This document shows, in pieces, positions 23,715-31,267 of a stretch of 43,919 nucleotides of DNA. The translations under genes and the position numbers were made by a program. The stretch lies in contig JAUXOH010000245.1 of NCBI GenBank assembly GCA_030682505.1, forward strand, positions 1 to 43,919, read 5' to 3'. The number at the start of each line of letters is the position of its first letter. Position 1 is the first letter of the stretch. This stretch comes from Candidatus Didemnitutus sp. Lineage in GTDB: Bacteria > Verrucomicrobiota > Verrucomicrobiia > Opitutales > Opitutaceae. A model generated the notes under the pieces. That model ran no database searches, had not been told where the DNA came from, and saw only the letters and a program-made list of their open reading frames with translations.

Positions 23715-24611
23715 ATGACCTACGATTCCCTCGAAGGGTGGTCAGTTCCACCCGTGCCCAACCCACCCCTCTTGCCTCCGGCAACCAATGGCTACCGCCG
23801 CAGTCTCTATCCGGGACGCGGCGTCAGCGTTTATTGCGACAGACATCCGCCCAACGAATGGCCCGAGCACTGGCATATCCAGGACCAGATATCGGGGTTG
23901 CTCGATGCCGTGGAGTGCTTCGTCCGGATCAAATGCCTTGATGGCAAATGGACCGATTTTCACGTGCAAGGGCCGGCGGTCTGGGTGATCCCCGGGGGCA
24001 CGCCCCACGCTCTCATCTACCCGAAGGAGGCGGACATGTTCACTCTCTATCCGGAGCAGGCCTTTGTCCGCGAAACGCTCGAAGGCCAACGGACGGAGTT
24101 TGAAATCGTGCCGCTATCCCTGCTCGCCAGTCGCGACGAAGTGATCGGGCAGTTATCCAAAGCCTTCAGCCGGCTATGCCGCGAGCTGGGAACGGCTAAT
24201 CCTCTCTATGTCGAGTCCATTGGCACAGTGCTGGCCACACACATCCTCCGCGCGATGTTCGCGCCTGCCCAGCGGGAGGATCTTGTCGGCGGACTGCCCG
24301 ATGGCGCCCTCCGCCGGGTTGTCCGCCACATAGACGAACAACTGGCCGACGAGCTCTGCCTAATTGTCCTCGCGAATACTGCTGGCTACCGGAGCACGAG
24401 CTATTTCGGAAAGCTCTTCAGAAGGAGCTTCGGTCTCACCCCGCACGACTACCTGATGCGACGGCGGGTCGCCCGCGCTGAGGAGCTGTTGGAATCGACC
24501 CAGCTCAAGGCCATCGAGATCGCGCATATGTGCGGCTTTTCGGACGATACCATGATGGCCCGGTGGTTCCGACGGGTAAGCGACCGTCTGCCGAGCGACA
24601 TCAGACCGTAG
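23715..24611 (+). CDS. AraC-family transcriptional regulator
   Basis: 298 residues. The N-terminal cupin-like sensing domain (about 45-140) has a PEHWHIQDQISGLL opening and a PGGTPHALIYP strand pair. A linker helix follows, then a C-terminal AraC double HTH (about 215-290) with SYFGKLFRRSFGLTPHDYL, RVARAEELLEST and IAHMCGFSDDTMMARWFRR. Start ATG 23715 is chosen because residues upstream in the same frame are low-quality sequence. It is the only gene here with a metabolic-regulator look and no metabolic partner nearby, so it reads as cargo or as a leftover of an insertion. Confidence 0.85.
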   Translation: MTYDSLEGWSVPPVPNPPLLPPATNGYRRSLYPGRGVSVYCDRHPPNEWPEHWHIQDQISGLLDAVECFVRIKCLDGKWTDFHVQGPAVWVIPGGTPHALIYPKEADMFTLYPEQAFVRETLEGQRTEFEIVPLSLLASRDEVIGQLSKAFSRLCRELGTANPLYVESIGTVLATHILRAMFAPAQREDLVGGLPDGALRRVVRHIDEQLADELCLIVLANTAGYRSTSYFGKLFRRSFGLTPHDYLMRRRVARAEELLESTQLKAIEIAHMCGFSDDTMMARWFRRVSDRLPSDIRP

Positions 24612-24614
24612 GAT

Positions 24615-24653
24615 GCGGGAGCGCAAAATGCCGGACGAATGTGCGTTTCCCGC
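24615..24653. other. Imperfect hairpin after the AraC gene
   Basis: GCGGGA (24615-24620) pairs with TCCCGC (24648-24653), and CGCA (24622-24625) with TGCG (24642-24645), around a 16-nt loop, starting 4 nt after the AraC stop codon. There is no T tract, so termination is uncertain. Confidence 0.3.
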
Positions 24654-24801
24654 CGATACTTCCAGCTCCCGCCTGTGCTACGGTGTCGGCGTCAAAGCCA
24701 TCCCGTGGGTTCATCCATGCGCCCGCGTTTCAATCCCAACCCCCGCTTGGTGCACATCCGACCGCTGCCGACCAGGTGGTTTACCGTAGCCCTCATGATC
24801 C

Positions 24802-25137
24802 ATGCACACGTCCTCCCGCCTCGTAACGCTCAAGATTCCCCTCCCGCGTAGGGACCACCGCGTCTTTCTCGCGGCCCGTCGCATTCTCGTTCGCATCATG
24901 GGCGCCAAAGCCCCGGACGCGATTGGCCTCATCCAACAATACCTGCGCGGGCGCGATGCCCGGGGCCTCGCCGATGAATACCTCGATACAGTGGGTTGGC
25001 CGATGGCCGGCAGCCGCACGGTCTCGCTGCGCCGCCGGCGGAAAGTCCCAGCTGCGGTGCGGCCGGTGCGCAGCGCCGTCCCACCTCGCGTTGTTTTGCC
25101 GCGTCAGCGCGGTCTGATGGATCCGACGCGGAACTGA
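24802..25137 (+). CDS. Unknown small basic protein
   Basis: 111 residues. The first ~70 residues look like a real fold: strand LVTLKIPLP, helices FLAARRILVRIMG and APDAIGLIQQYLRG, then RGLADEYLDTVGWPM. The rest is Arg/Pro-rich. No family is recognised, and no clear ribosome binding site precedes the ATG at 24802. It converges on the coupling-protein gene. It may be a true small element gene or chance coding in GC-rich DNA. Confidence 0.4.
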   Translation: MHTSSRLVTLKIPLPRRDHRVFLAARRILVRIMGAKAPDAIGLIQQYLRGRDARGLADEYLDTVGWPMAGSRTVSLRRRRKVPAAVRPVRSAVPPRVVLPRQRGLMDPTRN

Positions 25138-25191
25138 CGACTTATGGATTTCACGCGGTGTGTTGTGTCGCTGTGTGAATGACAAATCCGG

Positions 25192-25204
25192 GGGCCACCG
25201 GCCC
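25192..25204. other. Short GC hairpin in the convergent gap 25138-25243
   Basis: GGGCC-ACC-GGCCC, followed by more G/C-rich sequence and no T tract on either strand. The 106-nt gap between the small basic protein and the coupling protein holds nothing else recognisable. It could weakly contribute to termination. Confidence 0.25.
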
Positions 25205-25243
25205 GGGCCGGAGTAGCTTGTAGTTCGGCTGCTTCGGCCCGGG

Positions 25244-26746
25244 TTAATTCAACGAGGGATCAACGGGAGGGCTCGAGTTCGGCAGTGTGAAGGTCGTGAA
25301 CGGCAAGGCGCGCAAGAGCGGCCGGCCCGTCCTAGCCGGGTGCTTGATGACCGCCTTGCCCGGAGGCAAGGCCAGCAGGCTAGTCGTCTTGAACCAGGGT
25401 TCATCTGACGGCTGCCAGTTGCGCGATGTGCGACCACTGCTCACTCCGCCGCTGTATTTGCGGACTTCGCGCCCGCCCATTTTCTCGGAAATGATCTTGG
25501 CTCCTATCTCGTCGGCGGCGCGAAAGTGAATTTGGGATCTCAGATTCGCCATGAATACGTCGGCTTTGCGTTCGGTCTCGAACGAGGCGTAAAGCGAAAG
25601 CGGAGTCTGGGTTGCGGAAATCAGGCACACGCCCGCCTCGCGCAACTCGTCGACGGTGGCATGATCAGAAAACCCATCCTCGGAAACGAGGGTCGTTTTC
25701 TGCCCTTCATCGAGCACCAGTGAAATCATGTTTCTCCGGCGCAGTTCGACGGGATCGAGGTCGAACCGCCGGAACGCATGCAAAAAGAAGAGCTGCTTGC
25801 AGAGCAGGTTCAGGTAACGGCGCTCGACCTGGTAGGTCTGTGGGACCGAAAGGCAGATGAGCCGGCCGGCGTCCACCTCGGCTAGCGTAAAGTTGGGTTC
25901 GACCGAACAGAATACGCTGCGGATGTCCGGCGGCGTGTAGGGCCGCAGGTAATTGGCGACCGTGGAGACCGTGCCGCCTTTTTGCTCCGGGGGCTGGGCG
26001 GCGAAGTCCTTGAAATACTGGCGCTCGATTTCCGCGGCGGCCTTCTTGTTCTCGCCCAGCCGCCCGAGCAGCATCGCGGTGTCCGTCGAAATGCAGAGCA
26101 CATTGTGGATGTTGGACAGGGTCACCGGTAATTCGGCGGCCTCCAGCGCGTGCATGGCGTGAGTGATGGCATCGCGCGCCGTCTCCTTGAAAAAACTCTG
26201 GCCTCCGCGCTGGCCCGAGGCCGTCGCCGTATCGACGATTATTTTCGCATAGGTGCTCCACGGCACGTCGGGGTCGCCCAGCATGTTAAGCCGCAGGGGG
26301 GGCGACCATTTGGACGGTGGAATATGGCTGGGACGCACCCGGATGAGCCGCAAGGAGTCCTCCTGTCCCAGGGCTCGCGCCATTGCGGCCATCGGCTTCC
26401 AGAGGGCGCCCTTCGAATCCACCGCCAGGACACCGGTATCCGGCAAAGTCGAACGCAAGCCATGCACGATCGGCACAACCGCCCGGGCCGTCTTGCCGGT
26501 GCCGGTGGCCCCGGTGATGAAGAAATGACAGCACGCCTCGTCTCGAGTCCAGGTCAGGCCCCACAGGCGAAGCACAATGCCGCTGCTGCTTTCGCACGCT
26601 TCGACCAGCGCGCAATATGCCAGCCAGATCCCGGCTGACTCAGCGAGCATGGGCAGCCAGTAGCCCACCGGCCGCGCGACGCCGGCCTTCGCGGCCCAAG
26701 CGACGACGAAACACATTCCAGCCAGGCTGACGGAGCGGGCGTTCAC
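25244..26746 (-). CDS. VirD4/TraG-type coupling protein
   Basis: 500 residues. Two hydrophobic N-terminal segments (about 7-25 and 32-50), Walker A GATGTGKT near residue 80, Walker B LVLDEGQKT near residue 343, and a late ISATQTPLSLYASF sensor motif. It is a hexameric ATPase that brings the relaxase-DNA complex to the T4SS. The C-terminus (about 420-500) is short, Pro/Ser-rich and lacks an all-alpha insertion typical of larger TraG. Last gene of the leftward DNA-processing operon; its start overlaps the preceding stop by ATGA. It is physically separated from the Trb operon by about 3.5 kb. Confidence 0.9.
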   Translation of the reverse strand: MNARSVSLAGMCFVVAWAAKAGVARPVGYWLPMLAESAGIWLAYCALVEACESSSGIVLRLWGLTWTRDEACCHFFITGATGTGKTARAVVPIVHGLRSTLPDTGVLAVDSKGALWKPMAAMARALGQEDSLRLIRVRPSHIPPSKWSPPLRLNMLGDPDVPWSTYAKIIVDTATASGQRGGQSFFKETARDAITHAMHALEAAELPVTLSNIHNVLCISTDTAMLLGRLGENKKAAAEIERQYFKDFAAQPPEQKGGTVSTVANYLRPYTPPDIRSVFCSVEPNFTLAEVDAGRLICLSVPQTYQVERRYLNLLCKQLFFLHAFRRFDLDPVELRRRNMISLVLDEGQKTTLVSEDGFSDHATVDELREAGVCLISATQTPLSLYASFETERKADVFMANLRSQIHFRAADEIGAKIISEKMGGREVRKYSGGVSSGRTSRNWQPSDEPWFKTTSLLALPPGKAVIKHPARTGRPLLRALPFTTFTLPNSSPPVDPSLN

Positions 26747-27216
26747 GCCAGCAGCACTATGACCGAGGCCAGGACGCCGAGGGCGACGCCAATCAACAAG
26801 GCCGCCAGCAATTGCCGCCGCTGGGCCGTCTGGAAGTTGCGCGACAGCGGGGCCAGCGACTTTTCCAGGGACTGCAACTGGCTGACCGCCTGCGCGACCG
26901 GCTCCTTCAATTCCTTCTCGAACTGTTGGCCGAGCTGCGCTGGCTTCTGCTCCAGCGCGTCCTGCACCTCCGCGAGCACGGTGTTGACGCCTGCAACGGT
27001 GTCCGCCGCATCGGCCAAAGAATCAACCCGGGCATCGAGGGCACTCTTCAGTTCCACGATGGCCAGCTTCACCGTGTCTTCGCACGCTTTCATCCGGTTC
27101 CAGTGCCAGGCGATCAGCAGGAACACCGGGTCATTGGGCTGAAGCCGGTATTGAGTGACGACCCATTGCAGGTCTTCCGGCATAGTCGCCGGATCGAGCA
27201 GTTCCTCCGGCTTCAT
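26743..27216 (-). CDS. Coiled-coil protein with C-terminal membrane anchor
   Basis: 157 residues. The N-terminal globular part (about 1-45) contains PNDPVFLLIAWHWNRM; then a long heptad-repeat region (about 50-130); a C-terminal membrane segment (about 137-156, LAALLIGVALGVLASVIVLL). The architecture is that of small tail-anchored TraK/TraM-type accessory proteins in other conjugation systems. It is encoded between the ParA-like ATPase and the coupling protein with ATGA overlaps at both ends, so it probably helps dock DNA processing at the membrane. Confidence 0.7.
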   Translation of the reverse strand: MKPEELLDPATMPEDLQWVVTQYRLQPNDPVFLLIAWHWNRMKACEDTVKLAIVELKSALDARVDSLADAADTVAGVNTVLAEVQDALEQKPAQLGQQFEKELKEPVAQAVSQLQSLEKSLAPLSRNFQTAQRRQLLAALLIGVALGVLASVIVLLA

Positions 27217-27920
27217 GCGACGAGCAATTCCCGGGCCTTGGCCATTTCCCCGGCCATGTGGGTGTGGAATCGGACGCAACGGGAGCGATCCAGCAGATGG
27301 AGTTGGGCGGCGGTGCGCCCCTTGCCGACCGTGAGGTTCGCGGTCTGCAGTTGATTGCGTGTCACCTCGGCCAGACACGGCACGTCGATTTCGACAGCCC
27401 GGAGCTCGCCCAACCGTTTCCGGGCATTGCTCTGATCAAACAGGCGCAGATTCGGGCCGTCGCGGAAGTTGCGGGCCACGAGCCAGCGGACGCGCCCGCC
27501 GTGGGTGTCGAGCAACTCGGCGATCTGGGAGTTCGCGTCCTTGTCGTCCGTCGCAATGATCACGAACACCAGCAGACAGTCGAACTGAGCCTGCAACTCG
27601 GGCAGTTGGGTTTCGTCCAGATACGCCAGCACCTTGCTCCCGCCGGAGGCGCGGTTGTCCACGAGCACGACGTCGGCCTCGTCCAAGGCGTGCACAATGC
27701 GGTCAAGGGTGCCCAGTTTGTCCGTGTCCACGTCGGTGTCGATGAACTCGGCCTCGGGGACCAGTCTTTGAAACGTGGAATTGGCGTGGTCCAGGTCGAA
27801 GGCTTTGACGGCGACCCCCTCCTCCAGCAGGTGGTCATGGAGCAGCGTGGCGATAAAGCTTTTGCCAATACCGCCCTTGTCCTGGGGAAAGAGAATAATG
27901 CGTTTGGTGGGTGTATTCAT
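27213..27920 (-). CDS. ParA/VirC1-like ATPase
   Basis: 235 residues. Deviant Walker A PQDKGGIGKS at residues 12-21, the conserved FDLDHANST after beta-2, and a VVLVDNRASGG Walker B region. These are MinD/ParA-type P-loop ATPases; in Ti plasmids VirC1 of this type recruits the relaxosome to the transfer machine. No ParB is encoded nearby, which favours the VirC1-like role over partition. The start lies 6 nt after the stop of the HTH protein. Confidence 0.85.
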   Translation of the reverse strand: MNTPTKRIILFPQDKGGIGKSFIATLLHDHLLEEGVAVKAFDLDHANSTFQRLVPEAEFIDTDVDTDKLGTLDRIVHALDEADVVLVDNRASGGSKVLAYLDETQLPELQAQFDCLLVFVIIATDDKDANSQIAELLDTHGGRVRWLVARNFRDGPNLRLFDQSNARKRLGELRAVEIDVPCLAEVTRNQLQTANLTVGKGRTAAQLHLLDRSRCVRFHTHMAGEMAKARELLVA

Positions 27921-27926
27921 AAGGGT

Positions 27927-28292
27927 TCAGTAGTTATCCCGCGCGATCTTCGGCCCGCGCTTGCCGAGTATGGTGGGAGTGGCCGCCGGTGTGAGAGGTA
28001 ACAGCGGGGTAACGGCGACCGGCTTGGGGCCGGTCTCGTTCTCCACCCGCTGCCGTTCCCGGAGGATCTCGCCCTTGGTGAAGGCGCGCCGACAGAAGAC
28101 GCCAACGGCCGCCGACGAAACCTTGAGCCCGTGCCTGGTCAGGGTGGCGGCAATCTGTTCGTAACTCATGTATTTGGCCCGCCAGAGCAGCAGCACATCC
28201 CGGTAGGGGGCGAGCAGACCACGGGTATGCTCCGCCGGGTTGTAGCGGCGGGCGTCCTCCATCAGGCGGGCGTAAAGCGGGGTGTTTTCCAT
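27927..28292 (-). CDS. HTH protein, probable oriT accessory factor
   Basis: 121 residues. A helical HTH at about 41-69 (YMSYEQIAATLTRHGL then VSSAAVGVFCRR) resembles the plasmid TraK/VirC2-style DNA-binding proteins. Basic C-terminal tail with a Pro/Thr-rich linker. The start at 28292 has an AGGTG ribosome site 5 nt upstream; an earlier in-frame ATG (28352) lies inside the repeat-rich region and is rejected. As first gene left of the putative oriT it is a good candidate for binding the 11-bp repeats there. Confidence 0.75.
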   Translation of the reverse strand: MENTPLYARLMEDARRYNPAEHTRGLLAPYRDVLLLWRAKYMSYEQIAATLTRHGLKVSSAAVGVFCRRAFTKGEILRERQRVENETGPKPVAVTPLLPLTPAATPTILGKRGPKIARDNY

Positions 28293-28312
28293 CAATTCAC
28301 CTAATATAATAA

Positions 28313-28327
28313 CGTATGGGCATAGAG
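28313..28327 (+). promoter_or_regulatory. Recurrent motif copy (CGTATGGGCATAGAG)
   Basis: Full match to CGTATGGGNNTAGAG, with C at the N position. It lies 21 nt upstream of the HTH gene start (on the opposite strand) and 278 nt before the relaxase, downstream of a TATAAT-like stretch on the plus strand at 28301-28312. Confidence 0.5.
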
Positions 28328-28359
28328 AAAGCGAAAAGTGACGACACCCCATCGGTCGC

Positions 28360-28403
28360 GAGTAGCGGCAAAGTAGTGGTGAAGTAGTGGCCGAGTAGTG
28401 GCG
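28360..28403 (+). repeat. Four tandem 11-bp repeats (iteron-like)
   Basis: GAGTAGCGGCA, AAGTAGTGGTG, AAGTAGTGGCC and GAGTAGTGGCG follow each other without gap; the core is RAGTAGYGG. The 11-bp spacing places each copy on the same face of the helix, as for cooperative binding of an accessory protein such as the HTH or RHH protein. Confidence 0.85.
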
Positions 28404-28415
28404 GAACGAGAATTT

Positions 28416-28431
28416 CCTAACGGACGTTAGG
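28416..28431. repeat. Inverted repeat CCTAAC-GGAC-GTTAGG
   Basis: Perfect 6-bp arms with a 4-nt loop, 13 nt after the iterons. A hairpin of this kind next to the nick site is common in MobF origins. Confidence 0.7.
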
Positions 28432-28464
28432 GGAGGCGTGTGCCCTCTGGTATAGGTAGGTGGT

Positions 28465-28478
28465 GCGGCTTTTGCCGC
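28465..28478. repeat. Inverted repeat GCGGC-TTTT-GCCGC
   Basis: Perfect 5-bp GC arms with a TTTT loop, directly preceded by GGTAGGTGGT. It could be the relaxase-recognition hairpin. Outer arms and nick position are not determined. Confidence 0.7.
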
Positions 28479-28512
28479 TCAGTTCGCTGGCTGTTGATCA
28501 GTTGGAGTTGCG

Positions 28513-28608
28513 ATGAAAAAATGTGCCGGCTGGGTCACTCAATGGGTTGGTTTGGGTGTTTCGGTGATGGCTGAACCGAGATTCGGCTCGAAAACGTATG
28601 GGTTATGA
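28513..28608 (+). CDS. Possible 31-residue leader/membrane peptide before the relaxase
   Basis: ATG at 28513 with a GGAG ribosome site 5 nt upstream opens a 31-codon frame beginning MKKCAGWVTQWVGLG, hydrophobic in the middle. It stops at TGA (28606-28608), which overlaps the relaxase ATG at 28605 as ATGA, the junction type used throughout this element. It may be a real small protein or a leader coupling relaxase translation. Short length and its place inside oriT keep confidence low. Confidence 0.4.
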   Translation: MKKCAGWVTQWVGLGVSVMAEPRFGSKTYGL

Positions 28609-28622
28609 GTATGGGTTTAGAG
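28595..28622 (+). promoter_or_regulatory. Two tandem motif copies at the relaxase start
   Basis: CGTATGGGTTATGAG (28595-28609) and AGTATGGGTTTAGAG (28608-28622) overlap by two bases and cover all three candidate relaxase start codons. A protein bound here would block initiation of the relaxase. Confidence 0.5.
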
Positions 28623-31262
28623 ATGGTGAGATTCGATCAACCCTGCTTTCTCGTGAAAGGTGCCGTGGAGTATTTCCGCGAGCACATGGCGTTGGGTGAT
28701 TACCTGACGCAGGAAGGCCAGTCCGAGATGACCTGGGCGGGCAAAGGAGCTGAAATGCTCGGCCTGGCCGGTCAGTGCGACCTGACGCACTTCGAGAACC
28801 TGTGCCGGGGCCTGCACCCGGTGAGCGGTGAGAAGCTCATGGTCCGCAACAAGGGCGTCTCGCGCCGGGTATGCTATTTCGGGCAGGTATCTCCCCCCAA
28901 GGATGTCTCCATTTTACACTTGGTCGGCGGCGACCAACGGATTGCGGGTTGGTGGCGCGAGGCGGTGGCCGAGACCCTCCGTGAAATCGAGGCGGTGACC
29001 GCCACCCGTGTGCGCCGGGCCGGGGCCAACCAGGACCGCCAGACCGGGAACATGGTGGCGGCCATCGTCACTCATGACGCCAACCGGTCGCTTGACCCTC
29101 AGCTTCATACCCACCTGTGCGTCATGAACGTGACCTACGATGCCACGGAAAGCCGTTGGAAGAGCGTCCAGCCTACGGGCTTTTATCGGCATCAGGGCTA
29201 TTTTCGCGAGGTTTGTTACAACCGGCTCGCGGCCCGGATGCTGGAGGCCGGTTACGAATTGGAGCCGGTGCGGCGAATTGGGTTCACCATCAAAGGCGTG
29301 CCCGCCGAATTGCGGGACACCTTCAGCAAGCGCCGAAGAGAGATTCTGCGGGAGGCCACCGAAACCACCTCCCAAGATGAACTGCAAAACATCGCGTTGC
29401 GCACCCGGGCGGGGAAAACCAATGCAACCGCCGCCACCCTGCGCGCCCGCTGGCTGGCCGAATGCGGCGGGCACCTCGAAACGCTCCGGGCGGTGATCGC
29501 CTCCGCGCAGGGTTCGCTCCGACCGGCATTGCTGGCCACGCTGCTCGATGCGGTGGATTCAGCCGGTGCCCATGTCTTTGAACGGCGCTCGGTCGTTGAT
29601 GCACGCACGTTGCTGCGCGAAGCTCTCGTCGTCGGACGCGGGCAGGTGACGCTGGCGGCCCTGAAACAGGCGGTGGCCATCCGGGAGCGCGCCGGCGAGC
29701 TGATCCGGTCGGGGGACGAACTTGCCTCTCGCTCAGGGCTGGAGGCCGAAAAGGAGTTCACCGGCTGGGCCAGCGCGGAATTGAACCGGTGCGACAGGTT
29801 GGGGGCCAAGCCCGAGACGGCCGGCCTTGGGGAGGATCAGGCCAAGGCGATAACCGAGCTTTTGCGCTCCCATTCCCGCGTCACGATTCTGCAAGGCGAC
29901 GCGGGGACCGGCAAAACAACGAGCCTCAAGGCCATCGTGGCAGGAATCGAGCAGAACGGCCTTCAGGTATTCGGTTGCGCTCCCTCCGCTGGCGCCGCGG
30001 ACGTGCTACGCCATGAACTCACCCCGGTGGCGGACACGTTGCAGCAATTGCTGGTGAACGAGTCGCTGCAAAAGAAGGTCCGTGGCCGGGTAATCATCGT
30101 GGATGAGGCCGGCTTGGTGTCGGTGCGGGAGATGCGCGACCTCTGTCGGATGGCCGCTCTCAACGACAACCGACTGCTGCTGGTAGGCGACATCAAGCAG
30201 CATGGTTCCGTGGAGGCCGGCGATGCGCTCCGCGCGTTGCAAGAATACGCCCGCGTGCCGGTTTTCCGTCTCACAGAAATTCGCCGTCAGCGTGATCCCG
30301 AATACCGCAAGGCCGTCTCGCTTCTGGCGCGGGGTGATGCCTTCGGGGCATTCAACCACCTCAACCGGCTGGGGGCGGTTCGCGAACTGGCGGGCGGCGA
30401 TGGCCTGTGGCACGCCGCAGCCGCCGACTACGTGCGAACGGTGCTTTCGGGCAAGAGCTGCCTCGCGATTTCTCCGGTGTGGCTGGAGATCCACCGGTTT
30501 AGCACCGCCGTGCGGGAACAATTGAAGCAGGCGGGACTGATCGCCCGGGAGGAACGCATGGTCGTTACGGTTCACCCGTTGAAGTGGACCCGGGAGGAGT
30601 GCCGGAGGATTCGTAACTACCAGCCGGGCGACGTGCTCACGTTCCATCAGGTTTGGGGCGATTTTAGGAAACATGAATCGCTTACGGTGGTGCGTCGGGA
30701 AGACCGGCATCTGTTGGTCCAGGATGCGTCCGGCCACGAGCACCGGCTTGATCCGGCCCGGGTTCGCGGGTTCGATGTTGGTTTGGCCAAAGAATTGCCC
30801 GTGGCGGTTGGCGACCAACTGCTCATGCGCGCGAATCTGGCCCCAGCCGGCGTTCGCAATGGGGATTTGGCTGAGGTGGCCGGCTTCGGTGAGGATGGCG
30901 GCATTGTCCTGAAGGACGGCCGTCAGTTGCCCGCTTGGTTCCGCGATTTTGCGCATGGCTACGCGACGACTTCCCACGCGGCCCAGGGCAAATCGGTGGA
31001 TCGAGGTATTCTGCTCATGGCTGAAGCCGGCATCGCCGCGGGAAACTTGAAACAGGCTTACGTCTCAAATTCCCGGTTTCGCGAAAGCCAGATGATATAC
31101 ACGTCGGACAAACTGGCGGCGCGCGAGGCCATGATGCGCCCGGCGGACCGCATGCTGGCCATGGAGATGGCGGTTCCGACCACGGATGAGATCGCGCCGG
31201 CTCCGGAGCGCGAAGAAAACGCCCTCCGACCGGGGGTCAAGTCGAGCGCCGTGTCATCCTAA
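28605..31262 (+). CDS. MobF (TrwC/TraI-type) relaxase-helicase
   Basis: 885 residues from ATG 28605; 28611 and 28623 are in-frame alternatives, and 28623 (MVRFDQP) gives the most family-like N-terminus. The relaxase domain has candidate Tyr residues near 24 and 34 and the HUH three-histidine motif (about 156-175: HDANRSLDPQLHTHLCVMN). The helicase half has Walker A QGDAGTGKTTS near 431, an IIVDEAGLVS Walker B near 500, and a C-terminal UvrD-like FAHGYATTSHAAQGKS motif. It nicks oriT, stays attached to the 5' end and unwinds the strand. The length is normal for the family. The start region contains two tandem copies of the CGTATGGG motif. Confidence 0.93.
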   Translation: MSMGLEMVRFDQPCFLVKGAVEYFREHMALGDYLTQEGQSEMTWAGKGAEMLGLAGQCDLTHFENLCRGLHPVSGEKLMVRNKGVSRRVCYFGQVSPPKDVSILHLVGGDQRIAGWWREAVAETLREIEAVTATRVRRAGANQDRQTGNMVAAIVTHDANRSLDPQLHTHLCVMNVTYDATESRWKSVQPTGFYRHQGYFREVCYNRLAARMLEAGYELEPVRRIGFTIKGVPAELRDTFSKRRREILREATETTSQDELQNIALRTRAGKTNATAATLRARWLAECGGHLETLRAVIASAQGSLRPALLATLLDAVDSAGAHVFERRSVVDARTLLREALVVGRGQVTLAALKQAVAIRERAGELIRSGDELASRSGLEAEKEFTGWASAELNRCDRLGAKPETAGLGEDQAKAITELLRSHSRVTILQGDAGTGKTTSLKAIVAGIEQNGLQVFGCAPSAGAADVLRHELTPVADTLQQLLVNESLQKKVRGRVIIVDEAGLVSVREMRDLCRMAALNDNRLLLVGDIKQHGSVEAGDALRALQEYARVPVFRLTEIRRQRDPEYRKAVSLLARGDAFGAFNHLNRLGAVRELAGGDGLWHAAAADYVRTVLSGKSCLAISPVWLEIHRFSTAVREQLKQAGLIAREERMVVTVHPLKWTREECRRIRNYQPGDVLTFHQVWGDFRKHESLTVVRREDRHLLVQDASGHEHRLDPARVRGFDVGLAKELPVAVGDQLLMRANLAPAGVRNGDLAEVAGFGEDGGIVLKDGRQLPAWFRDFAHGYATTSHAAQGKSVDRGILLMAEAGIAAGNLKQAYVSNSRFRESQMIYTSDKLAAREAMMRPADRMLAMEMAVPTTDEIAPAPEREENALRPGVKSSAVSS

Positions 31263-31267
31263 GATCG

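Larger units (their letters stand above)
28293..28604. other. Putative origin of transfer (oriT)
   Basis: 312-bp divergent gap between the HTH protein (leftward) and the MobF relaxase (rightward), the classic oriT location. It contains an AT-rich segment (28301-28312), the recurrent CGTATGGG motif (28313-28327), four 11-bp direct repeats (28360-28403), an inverted repeat (28416-28431), a second inverted repeat (28465-28478) preceded by GGTAGGTGGTGC, and tandem motif copies at the relaxase start. The GTGGTGC string resembles the region around the nick of F-type MobF origins, but the nick site cannot be assigned from sequence alone. Confidence 0.65.

Noticed and set aside
25192..25204. Rho-independent terminator for the coupling-protein operon
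   Set aside because: The hairpin has no T tract on either strand; listed only as a hairpin.
27213..27920. Plasmid partition (ParA/ParB) locus
   Set aside because: No ParB or centromere-like repeats beside it; the operon partners are transfer proteins.
28316..28387. 23-codon frame beginning at the motif in oriT
   Set aside because: No ribosome site, and it runs through the 11-bp repeats; better explained by non-coding DNA.
28360..28403. Four tandem repeats considered as a CRISPR or VNTR
   Set aside because: Repeats are 11 bp without spacers and lie at oriT; iterons fit better.
28455..28470. F-like nick sequence at GGTGGTGC
   Set aside because: The resemblance is short; not enough to assign the nick position, so kept only as a hint in the oriT entry.
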